9,586 nt of DNA from Synechococcales cyanobacterium 340R_concoct_173_sub (lineage in GTDB: Bacteria > Cyanobacteriota > Cyanobacteriia > Leptolyngbyales > Leptolyngbyaceae): contig JANXNM010000353.1 of assembly GCA_025354065.1 (NCBI GenBank), positions 1 through 9,586 of the forward strand, written 5' to 3'. The position numbers and the translations under genes are program-made. Every line of letters begins with the position of its first letter. The first letter of the stretch is position 1. Below, one piece after another: positions 1 to 5,963 of this stretch. Below the pieces are notes generated by a model, which saw only the letters and a list, made by a program, of their open reading frames with translations, was not told the DNA's origin and made no database searches.

Positions 1-1443
1 AACGACTATAGTTCAACGCCAGATAGCAGTGCGGGAACCTCTGGTGCGCCCGTGGACTTGCTCAAATACATTCTGAGCCTTTGCACCGGGGATTCTTCAA
101 CCCCAAAGTCATTGTTCATCGTTAAAGATGTTTATCCTTACATCTCTGGTGCTTCTGCTAGTCCAACGGTGATTCGGTGGCTCAAGGAAGTTTGCTATGC
201 ATTGAAACGATCGCAGCACCGATTAATCCTATTGCACGACGGCGAACAAACCCCGATCGTATTCCAGGATTTGATTGCTGATTTGAAACATCCTTTACCC
301 GATGAATCAGAAGCGAGTGCGATCGTTCAACGTAGAATCACTGCATTGCAAGATAGTGCCCGATCGCAACGTCAAACCCTACCCGTCAAACTTGACGAAG
401 ATGGGATGAAACGATTGGTTCGTGCTGTTTTGGGTATGACTCAAGAAGCGATCGATGATGTTTTGCAGTTAGTGGCGATCGCCGATCGGAGAATTGATGA
501 CCGTTCGATCGAAGCCATCAACCGAATCAAACAACAACGCTATGCCAGCCAAGGTATTGAATATGCCCAAGCGCCTGATGTGGAAGTCCAAGGAATGCCT
601 GTTCTCTCTGAATGGGCATCCCGTATGGGTTGTCTACTGGAACCAACGGCTCAAGATTGGAATATCCCATTTCCGAAAGGAATGCTGCTTGCTGGAGAAG
701 GCGGCACGGGTAAAACGCTTGGTGTCAAATGCCTTGCGAAGACTTGGGGATTACCGATCGTTGTTCTGGACCTATCTAAACTGATGCAAAAGGAACTCGG
801 TGCATCAGAAGCCAATCTGAGAGCCGTGATTCAAGCTGCTGAAGCGATCGCACCCAGTATCTTAATGCTGGATGAGATTGACAAGATGTTAGGCAACAGC
901 GATAACGACGGTGGAACATCCAGTCGAATTCTGGGTTACTTCCTGCAATGGTTTCAAGAACATAATTCCTCGGTCTTTGTTGCAGCTACAGCAAACGAAC
1001 CGTGGAAATTGAAACCAGAATTGATTCGTAGATTTGCCAAATGCTTCTTGGTAGATTTGCCCGACATTCCAGCGCGACGAGGAATCTTTCAGGTGCAGAT
1101 GGAACGGTATCGGTTGTTGGAGACGATCGCTCCTGACCTTGCTCAGAATTGGCTCGATCTGCTATCAGAACAAACGCCAGATTTCACGGGAGATGAAATT
1201 CGTAAAGTCGTTCATGAATCGGCAGTGGCGGCATATGCGGCAGGTCAACCGGGACAAACCGCATTGGAAGCAATGCTAGCGGAAATCAATCTGAAGGAAC
1301 CGCAATTCAGGCGGAACAATCAGCGATTGCTAGCATTACGGGAATGGGCAAGTTCTGGCAATGCGAGTTTCGTTCGTGAGGCATCTCAACGGATTATGCA
1401 TGAACAATTGATGGGCGATCGATTAGTGAATTTCGCTGATTAA
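1..1443 (+). CDS. Ycf46-like AAA ATPase, 5' end outside window
   Basis: The reading frame is open to the first base of the window, so the GTG at 52 is probably internal and the true start lies upstream. Numbering from that GTG, the protein has an N-terminal region resembling the Ycf46 family (about 1-180) followed by an AAA+ module. Visible motifs are Walker A GEGGTGKT at 215-222, Walker B LMLDEID with D274 and E275, a sensor-1 AATAN ending at N315, and an arginine pair R326/R327 in the arginine-finger region. A C-terminal helical lid follows. Ycf46 proteins are soluble ATPases of cyanobacteria and algal plastids; the Synechocystis homologue has been linked to photosynthesis and CO2 use, but whether that applies to this accessory-looking copy is unknown. 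The protein ends at a TAA eight bases before a strong terminator. The family call is by motif recognition; the substrate is unknown. Confidence 0.85.
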   Translation, partial: NDYSSTPDSSAGTSGAPVDLLKYILSLCTGDSSTPKSLFIVKDVYPYISGASASPTVIRWLKEVCYALKRSQHRLILLHDGEQTPIVFQDLIADLKHPLPDESEASAIVQRRITALQDSARSQRQTLPVKLDEDGMKRLVRAVLGMTQEAIDDVLQLVAIADRRIDDRSIEAINRIKQQRYASQGIEYAQAPDVEVQGMPVLSEWASRMGCLLEPTAQDWNIPFPKGMLLAGEGGTGKTLGVKCLAKTWGLPIVVLDLSKLMQKELGASEANLRAVIQAAEAIAPSILMLDEIDKMLGNSDNDGGTSSRILGYFLQWFQEHNSSVFVAATANEPWKLKPELIRRFAKCFLVDLPDIPARRGIFQVQMERYRLLETIAPDLAQNWLDLLSEQTPDFTGDEIRKVVHESAVAAYAAGQPGQTALEAMLAEINLKEPQFRRNNQRLLALREWASSGNASFVREASQRIMHEQLMGDRLVNFAD

Positions 1444-1450
1444 TCCAGAC

Positions 1451-1480
1451 GTGGGAGGGGGAAACCTCTCCTACTTTTTT
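1451..1480 (+). terminator. Rho-independent terminator or attenuator after the AAA gene
   Basis: A 10-bp stem (1451-1460 with 1465-1474, two G-U pairs) closes a GAAA tetraloop and is followed by six T residues (1475-1480). It lies just after the AAA ATPase stop. Only 14 bases separate the T run from the Shine-Dalgarno of the next gene, so it may act as a partial terminator inside an operon. Confidence 0.85.
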
Positions 1481-1505
1481 AAACTGTCAAAAATAGGAGA
1501 ACCAG

Positions 1506-1835
1506 ATGGAACGTTCTGAGTTGGATAGAGCGATCGTTCAGTGGCATTTTACGTGTGTCGAGCCAGCAAACAATCACAACAAATTCTGGTCGATTTGGCT
1601 ACTCCAGAATGGTGATCTCTATGTGAAATATGGACGAATTGGCAATGCGGCTCAATCTAAGCATCATTCAATTGGGAATGGCACGCTTGCATTTCGGAAG
1701 ATGGATTCATTAATCCGCCAAAAACAAGCAAAGGGCTATCGTCTGACTGAAAGTCCACAACAGACAACACCAGAAGTAGCCCAGCCTGTTCAGATGCAAA
1801 CAGATGCACGATCGATCGCTTTATCTTGGGACTGA
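1506..1835 (+). CDS. Single-domain WGR protein
   Basis: This 109-residue protein is almost entirely one WGR domain (about residues 10-85). Visible landmarks are the NKFW segment at 25-28, the signature as YGRIG at 42-46 with Tyr replacing the usual Trp, and the closing KGY at 76-78. WGR domains occur in poly(ADP-ribose) polymerases and bacterial MolR-like proteins, where they bind nucleic acid or protein. No catalytic domain is attached here, so an adaptor or DNA-end-binding role is inference. The start is fixed by AGGAGA at 1495-1500 with a five-base spacer. The gene sits 62 bases after the AAA ATPase with a terminator between them, so its expression may depend on read-through. The C-terminal 20 or so residues are low in recognisable structure. 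Confidence 0.82.
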   Translation: MERSELDRAIVQWHFTCVEPANNHNKFWSIWLLQNGDLYVKYGRIGNAAQSKHHSIGNGTLAFRKMDSLIRQKQAKGYRLTESPQQTTPEVAQPVQMQTDARSIALSWD

Positions 1836-1837
1836 AG

Positions 1838-1849
1838 GGGCGATCGCCC
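1838..1849 (+). repeat. Extended HIP1 palindrome
   Basis: GGGCGATCGCCC is a perfect 12-bp palindrome containing the HIP1 octamer GCGATCGC. It lies between the WGR gene and the membrane-protein gene. Other perfect octamers start at 475, 844, 2017, 3177, 5051, 5411, 6742 and 9012. HIP1 is the highly iterated palindrome of many cyanobacterial genomes and is the main taxonomic clue in this window. It should not be read as an operator. Confidence 0.85.
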
Positions 1850-1902
1850 AGATGCTATAACCAATCATGCCCAAACCTTTCAAGTGGGCCAGGAGAATTC
1901 AA

Positions 1903-2427
1903 ATGCAAATTATTAATTGGATTGATACATTCATGACCTCGATCGTCTGGTTCATCGACCTGAGCCAAACAGTATTCCAAATACTCAGCTCTGATAGAGC
2001 GAAACAGGTCTATAAAGCGATCGCCCTTTTCATTGGAGTTCTTTGTATTGCGATCGTTCTGGGTTTTGCGAAGACCATACAGATTGCCTTTGTCAGTGCA
2101 TTTGAAGCCTTTATTGAAGCTCTAGAAATTCCCGAAGCTTCCACAGAAATTTTGACAGTTCAAAAATCTAAGCCACTAATGGCAGAAGCTCAAACAGAAA
2201 TCTTGATAGTTCAAAAATCTGAGTCGTCCATTCCAGAAACCTCAACAGAAATTTTGACAGTTCAAAAATCTGAGCTACTAATGCCAGAATCGATCGTCTC
2301 TGACCTACGTGTCCATTCCTTACGCAAAGCTGCAACGGCAAAAGGTATCCCCAATGCAGGTCGGATGAAGAAAGCTGCTTTACTCGCCGCCTTATTCCCT
2401 TCAGGAGATATTTTATGTCAGTCTTAG
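1903..2427 (+). CDS. Membrane protein with 17-residue tandem repeats and SAP/Rho-N-like C-terminus
   Basis: I do not recognise this 174-residue protein as a named family. The start at 1903 is chosen because AGGAGA at 1891-1896 sits six bases upstream; an in-frame ATG at 1867 has no such site. Residues 3-28 are hydrophobic or amphipathic, and residues 37-56 form a clear membrane segment. Residues 81-131 hold three 17-residue repeats, each beginning TEIL-x-VQKS. Residues about 135-163 contain SLRKAATAKGIPNAG followed by RMKKAALLAALF. That resembles the short helix-extended-helix fold of SAP, HeH and Rho-N domains, which usually binds nucleic acid. The layout therefore suggests a membrane anchor, a spacer and a small nucleic-acid-binding tip, which is inference. 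It overlaps the next gene by 13 bases, so the two are probably co-translated. Confidence 0.65.
   Translation: MQIINWIDTFMTSIVWFIDLSQTVFQILSSDRAKQVYKAIALFIGVLCIAIVLGFAKTIQIAFVSAFEAFIEALEIPEASTEILTVQKSKPLMAEAQTEILIVQKSESSIPETSTEILTVQKSELLMPESIVSDLRVHSLRKAATAKGIPNAGRMKKAALLAALFPSGDILCQS
2143..2295 (+). repeat. Three tandem 51-bp coding repeats
   Basis: Three direct repeats of 51 bp start at 2143, 2194 and 2245, within the membrane-protein gene. Each begins ACAGAAAT and contains TTCAAAAATCT. They encode 17-residue units starting TEILTVQKS, TEILIVQKS and TEILTVQKS and ending in acidic or proline-containing segments. The bases just before 2143 encode IPEAS, matching the end of unit two, so a degenerate earlier unit is possible. 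The high base identity suggests recent tandem expansion. Confidence 0.9.
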
Positions 2428-2606
2428 AATCGGTACTTCAGGAAGTCCGGCAAGAAATTAGGGCGATCGTCGATAGTGAAGGCAATCCCATTGAGTCGGA
2501 TGAAGTGGAAGAGGCGATTGCACAACTCCTTCGAGCACATCTTGAAGACTGCCAGTTCCGTCATGAAATCCAGGAATGGCTGGACAATTATCGATTCAGC
2601 TTCTAA
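2415..2606 (+). CDS. Small acidic protein of unknown function
   Basis: This 63-residue protein is rich in Glu and Asp, with predicted helices and no membrane segment or known motif that I can name. The N-terminal half is helical (LESVLQEVRQEIRAIVD), an acidic linker follows, and it ends in WLDNYRFSF. The start is supported by AGGAGA at 2403-2408, six bases upstream of the ATG and inside the end of the preceding gene. The 13-base overlap with that gene points to translational coupling, so the product may work with the repeat-containing membrane protein. No function is assigned. Confidence 0.65.
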   Translation: MSVLESVLQEVRQEIRAIVDSEGNPIESDEVEEAIAQLLRAHLEDCQFRHEIQEWLDNYRFSF

Positions 2607-2617
2607 TTGATGAATGA

Positions 2618-2791
2618 AGCGATCGTGACCCGCAAGCATTACTTTTTCCCAAATGGTTTGAAACTATCCGCACTGGACGTTATCTTGTAGTGGTAATTGT
2701 TTATCAGATGGATATCCCTCGTTACTGGATTACTACGACCTACACCGCACGCAAAATTACCGGAGGGCAGACACAATGGAAAAACAACTAA
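2618..2791 (+). pseudogene. 3' remnant of a small protein gene upstream of the DUF2283 gene
   Basis: A frame open from 2618 to the TAA at 2789-2791 encodes SDRDPQALLFPKWFETIRTG, then RYLVVVIVYQ, PRYWITTTYTARK and a final GGQTQWKNN. This reads like the C-terminal half of a small beta-rich family that I associate with genes just upstream of DUF2283 genes, with RDPQALLF, a hydrophobic VVV strand and WI-T-Y. An in-frame TGA at 2615-2617 blocks it upstream, and there is no early start codon. The first in-frame ATG lies deep inside, so the 5' half appears deleted. It overlaps the DUF2283 start by 16 bases, as an intact two-gene operon would. The family name is uncertain. Confidence 0.6.
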
Positions 2792-3009
2792 CTATCCATT
2801 ACGACAAAATTGGCGATATTCTCTATGTCAACACCTGTCAGCCCTATCCAGAACAAGAATCTGAAGAATTAAGCGATGAAATTACTGCTCGTCTCAATCC
2901 CATCTCGGGTACCGTCGAGAATTTAGAAATTCTATTCTTTACTCAACGCACCCAACCGTTAAATCTTCGCGCCCTCCCGATCGGTAAAGCATTGTTACCT
3001 GCGGCCTAA
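2776..3009 (+). CDS. DUF2283 family protein
   Basis: This 77-residue protein matches the DUF2283 pattern. It has an N-terminal strand with HYDKIGDILYV (residues 8-18), an acidic stretch around 24-34 ending in SDEIT, and a strand with GTVENLEILFF near 45-55. The family is small, soluble, of unknown function, and common in cyanobacteria and other bacteria next to small toxin-like genes. The start is supported by GGAGGG at 2762-2767, eight bases upstream. Its usual upstream partner survives here only as a 3' fragment, so this may be an orphaned half of a pair. A toxin-antitoxin role is inference from context. Confidence 0.8.
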   Translation: MEKQLTIHYDKIGDILYVNTCQPYPEQESEELSDEITARLNPISGTVENLEILFFTQRTQPLNLRALPIGKALLPAA

Positions 3010-3041
3010 GTAAATACTGGCAACTTAATCTGGAATCCACC

Positions 3042-3365
3042 ATGACCTCCCTGACCCAAACCATCATCGATAGACTCCAAACCCTTCCGCTACAAAGGCA
3101 GCAGCAAGTCCTTGCGACCCTCGAAGATGAAGACCTGCTGTCCAACATCAGCCCCGCAGAACTGCACGCCCTTTCCGCGATCGCCCTCTCACCTCCCCTT
3201 CAAACTCAATTGAGTGATTTACTGGATCGCAATTCAGAGAATCAACTTTCCCCTGAAGAACTCACTCACCTCGATCGAATTCTCGAACAAGTAGACCAAC
3301 TGAATCTTCTCAAAGCCCGTGCCCGCTATACCCTTGACCATTTTAGAAAAGCGAATCTTGCGTGA
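3042..3365 (+). CDS. Small helical protein coupled to HNH nuclease
   Basis: This 107-residue protein appears all-helical. The N-terminus (IIDRLQTLPLQRQQQVLATL) recalls the short helix of DUF2281-like or antitoxin-like proteins. The C-terminal half, LSPEELTHLDRILEQVDQLN followed by LLKARARYTL, is a pattern I associate with small cyanobacterial proteins. There is no enzyme motif. Its stop codon overlaps the GTG start of the HNH gene (GTGA at 3362-3365), so the two are translated together. The product may be a partner or inhibitor of the nuclease, which is inferred only from this coupling. No clear Shine-Dalgarno is seen before 3042. Confidence 0.7.
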   Translation: MTSLTQTIIDRLQTLPLQRQQQVLATLEDEDLLSNISPAELHALSAIALSPPLQTQLSDLLDRNSENQLSPEELTHLDRILEQVDQLNLLKARARYTLDHFRKANLA

Positions 3366-3787
3366 GTCCCTATATTCCCATCCAACTGCAAAGAAATATT
3401 CGTCAGCATTTCAAAACCCGTTGTGCTTATTGTCAAACCTCAGAAGCTTTAATTGCCACCCGCTTTGAAATAGACCATATTCGACCGCGATCGAGAGGGG
3501 GTGAGACCTGCTTTGAAAACCTTTGTCTGGCTTGTCCGCACTGCAATAGACATAAATCCGATCGGGAATCGTTTCGGGATCCAGAAAGCAATCAAACTGT
3601 TCCATTCTTCCATCCCCAGAAACAACGGTGGCAAGAACACTTTGATTGGAATGAGAATACCTCAGTCTTGCTGGGACTCACAGCCAGCGGTCGCGCAACT
3701 TTAGAAGCACTAGAAATCAATCGTCCACCTCTAGTCCACCTTCGTAAACTTTGGCGCAAATTGGGCGAGCATCCGCCTAATGACTAG
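3362..3787 (+). CDS. HNH endonuclease
   Basis: This 141-residue protein has a complete zinc-type HNH nuclease core. It shows CAYC (C21, C24), FEIDHIRPRSRGG with the catalytic-type D38-H39, N53 in the ENLCLAC segment, and CPHCNRHKSD with C58, C61, N62, H64 and K65. Family knowledge predicts two zinc-binding CxxC knuckles and a beta-beta-alpha-metal active site that nicks or cuts DNA. A short extension (about 80-141) has no recognisable domain. The start is GTG at 3362, overlapping the stop of the preceding gene. Stand-alone HNH proteins of this size are frequent in cyanobacteria; the target is unknown. A defence, mobile or repair role would be guesswork. Confidence 0.9.
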   Translation: MSPYIPIQLQRNIRQHFKTRCAYCQTSEALIATRFEIDHIRPRSRGGETCFENLCLACPHCNRHKSDRESFRDPESNQTVPFFHPQKQRWQEHFDWNENTSVLLGLTASGRATLEALEINRPPLVHLRKLWRKLGEHPPND

Positions 3788-3819
3788 GAGTTCCCAAGAG
3801 ATTACCCATTGATTTAAAA

Positions 3820-3868
3820 CTCCCAATCTTGTCCTACAAAACGGATTTATGTAGGACAAGATTGGGAG
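3820..3868. repeat. 19-bp perfect inverted repeat with 11-base loop
   Basis: The arm CTCCCAATCTTGTCCTACA (3820-3838) is matched exactly by its reverse complement at 3850-3868, leaving an 11-base loop. No T run follows on the plus strand and only a four-T run would follow on the minus strand, so it is a poor intrinsic terminator. A near copy of the inner arm, AATCTTGTCTACA, recurs at 3885-3897 with one base missing. It could be a palindromic dispersed repeat, a mobile-element end, a protein-binding site or a 3' stability hairpin. Confidence 0.9.
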
Positions 3869-3958
3869 AAATGCAACAATTTCAAATCTTGTCTACAATG
3901 AGCGTCAAGTCATTCTTTCCTGTCCCCATTGCCCACTTCAAGCGTAAGGACAATCTCA

Positions 3959-4162
3959 ATGCAACCCGAAGAATCTATTCCAACTCCGAAAAAGACTAAG
4001 CCCCGCAGCTTGCCAATTCCACCTGTGGAAGACGATCGCCCTGAAGTCATTATTCAGCCGCAGAGGAAAGCGAGACGGTCAAGTTATGACTCTGTAGCAG
4101 ATCGCCTTGCCGAAGGTGCGGATATTGATTTGCTGATTGAACAGGGTTATTTCGACGAATAA
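3959..4162 (+). CDS. Small protein upstream of polymerase-like gene
   Basis: This 67-residue protein is not a family I recognise. The first half is proline- and lysine-rich and probably disordered (PTPKKTKPRSLPIPPVEDD). The second half, SYDSVADRLAEGADIDLLIE followed by QGYFDE, looks like a short acidic helical tail. The start at 3959 is chosen because TAAGGA ends eight bases upstream; an in-frame TTG at 3929 would add ten residues but lacks a comparable site. The gene ends 33 bases before the polymerase-like gene in the same direction, so an operon and a partner role are plausible. Real coding status rests on the start signal, the codon pattern and the tight spacing. Confidence 0.55.
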   Translation: MQPEESIPTPKKTKPRSLPIPPVEDDRPEVIIQPQRKARRSSYDSVADRLAEGADIDLLIEQGYFDE

Positions 4163-4195
4163 GGCTCATTTACCCGTACCCTCACGGCGATCGTA

Positions 4196-5815
4196 ATGAA
4201 CATCATTCAAATAGACCTCAAAACTGGGAAGGTCCTTCAACAGACCAACCCGGAAACGTTGCTATTGGAACCAAAACTGAAATTAGTAGGGCATTCCTAT
4301 CTCGAAACTTGGTTGAATCATCACGGATTGAATGATGCTCAGTTTTACGTTGCTGATTTTTATGATGGTGTTGTGGACCAAGACCGTCAACGATTGGAAG
4401 AAGATGGAAAGATTCTCGTGTTCACCAACGGGAAGAAGGGCTGTTTCACCGATCGCGATACTGCCAAATTGATGACAGAAAGCGATCATTCCATATACGC
4501 TGCGAATCAAAATTCTGCTCATTATGGCGTTGCTTATGGCAGCTTGATTGCTTCGGATGGAATTGCTTCCACATTGCGATCGGATTGTAAAATCTTAGTT
4601 GTAGATGATGAGAGGCGATCGGCTGGTATTGAGGTTGAAGACCTGGACCATTTGCTGAATAAGATGGGCGATGGGACGATGCTAGTCTCGGATGCCGTCA
4701 TCCGAGCGCTCCTGACAGAAGAAGATACCAATCTTGACCCCCACAATCTTGTAACGCAGTTTAGAGCGGCATCACTAGACTTTCCAGGCATAGCGAAAGG
4801 GACGTTAACTCATAGCCAATGGTGTGATTATTTAGGAGTGGATGCGATCGTCTCTCGTAGTGATATCAAAGGCGATGATGGTAGATTTTCAACGATCGGC
4901 ATTCATGAAGTCGAAACCTTTTGGATTAATCGCAAAGCTGATGCAGAGTATGGATTGCAATCAGTGGGAGCGCAGGTGAAGGGCTGTATTCCAGAGGCGC
5001 CCTTGCAGGAATTCAATCCGATAATGAAGGCGAAGGCGGAGAAGCTGGCGGCGATCGCAACAGATCCCGTTGCCTTAATGAAGTACTATGCCGAGAAGAA
5101 ACGAGATGAAGTGTCGCCTGAAGGGGAATCATTAGAAGAGAATCCCGATCGTCCGAAAACTGATTGGCTTAAGGAATTAGCCGCCGCAGACCAGCATGGA
5201 CAATTGGCCGGATTCAAGCGCGTCAATACAGAATTAGAACGGTTTCTCAAGGGAGAACGAAAAGATTTAGCATTGCGGGGAATTGAAGTGCCCAGTGCGA
5301 CGGCGCAACAGCACTCAGCCCTCAAACCTTTGGAGATTGCCAATCGAAATTTACCCCAAGGGGCGATCGTGGCTTACTACCGATCGCCCTTCCCAAACGT
5401 CGGTGCAGCGGCGATCGCGATTAACAATATCCGATCGTTGCGATGGAACGATCCAGAGAGTTATGACAAGCAAGGGGTTATCTTTTTGAACCCCTGGACC
5501 GCGAAGAATATTGCCATTACGGATTTTGATGGCGATCGTAATGGTTGTTTTGTTGGGTTCACAGCAGCAGATGTGGAAGACCCAAATGGAATTGGAACAA
5601 AATTACCAGATTATTTACGATCGCAATTAGAAAAGCTATCAAATCGTCCTGAAGTCGAACAATACGAAGCGGCGAGAGCATTGATCCAAGGGATAATTGC
5701 AGAACAGGTTTGGGTGAAGCCTGCGGATTATCCGATCGCCGTGACTGAAATCATTCAAGCAACTGCACCCGACCGCCGTTTCACCTGCTTTCACTTGAGC
5801 ATCAAAGTTATCTAG
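4196..5815 (+). CDS. Double-psi beta-barrel RNA polymerase-like protein, 3' end lost by frameshift
   Basis: The 539-residue product carries several landmarks of the RpoC/YonO/eukaryotic RNA-dependent RNA polymerase superfamily in the expected order. These are GDGTMLVSDA at 158-167, QFR at 188-190 followed by a KG pair (K201-G202), YYRSPFPNVG at 394-403, and FLNPWTAKNI leading to DFDGD at 443-447. In RpoC the equivalent run is an R-x-P segment followed some 36 residues later by NADFDGD, whose three Asp residues bind the catalytic magnesium; all three are present here. Template and product are unknown. Only about 90 residues follow the motif, much shorter than known relatives. The last 15 or so codons (TCFHLSIKVI at the end) look like frameshift read-through, because coding-like sequence continues in the -1 frame. 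No Shine-Dalgarno is seen at the start. Confidence 0.7.
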   Translation: MNIIQIDLKTGKVLQQTNPETLLLEPKLKLVGHSYLETWLNHHGLNDAQFYVADFYDGVVDQDRQRLEEDGKILVFTNGKKGCFTDRDTAKLMTESDHSIYAANQNSAHYGVAYGSLIASDGIASTLRSDCKILVVDDERRSAGIEVEDLDHLLNKMGDGTMLVSDAVIRALLTEEDTNLDPHNLVTQFRAASLDFPGIAKGTLTHSQWCDYLGVDAIVSRSDIKGDDGRFSTIGIHEVETFWINRKADAEYGLQSVGAQVKGCIPEAPLQEFNPIMKAKAEKLAAIATDPVALMKYYAEKKRDEVSPEGESLEENPDRPKTDWLKELAAADQHGQLAGFKRVNTELERFLKGERKDLALRGIEVPSATAQQHSALKPLEIANRNLPQGAIVAYYRSPFPNVGAAAIAINNIRSLRWNDPESYDKQGVIFLNPWTAKNIAITDFDGDRNGCFVGFTAADVEDPNGIGTKLPDYLRSQLEKLSNRPEVEQYEAARALIQGIIAEQVWVKPADYPIAVTEIIQATAPDRRFTCFHLSIKVI

Positions 5816-5963
5816 ATAAGGGAAAATCGATTGACCTGTATGGTGTCGAAGACCCAAGCTTCATCAATCAAACATACCAAAAGCGGCAGTGGCTGTTGGC
5901 GATACTTCCAATTATGGTGGCACAAATCATCCACGTTTACATTGTGCTACACAAACAATTAAG
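5761..5963 (+). pseudogene. Out-of-frame continuation of the polymerase-like gene
   Basis: After the frame of the polymerase-like gene degenerates, the -1 frame reads SLEHQSYLDKGKSIDLYG, then VEDPSFINQTYQKRQWLLA (to about 5900). A third frame then gives AVAVGDTSNYGGTNHPRL and ends at a TAA near 5964. Neither segment has its own start signal. The pattern fits a decayed middle section with at least one and probably two frameshifts. It could also be a junction of unrelated fragments. The boundaries are approximate. Confidence 0.45.

Noticed and set aside
494..784. 96-codon plus-strand frame inside the AAA ATPase gene
   Set aside because: It is a shadow; the ATPase frame carries the conserved motifs across the same bases.
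1867..1902. Earlier ATG for the repeat-containing membrane protein
   Set aside because: No ribosome site precedes it, whereas AGGAGA is ideally placed before the in-frame ATG at 1903.
2424..2639. Minus-strand frame opposite the small acidic protein
   Set aside because: The plus-strand gene has a strong coupled start and a plausible composition; the reverse frame has neither.
3820..3898. CRISPR-like repeat
   Set aside because: There is one inverted pair plus one imperfect copy, with no regular spacers or direct-repeat array.
5765..5800. Programmed -1 frameshift site in the polymerase-like gene
   Set aside because: No X-XXY-YYZ slippery heptamer in the right phase and no clear downstream structure; the resulting fusion would run into the antisense of the inserted gene.
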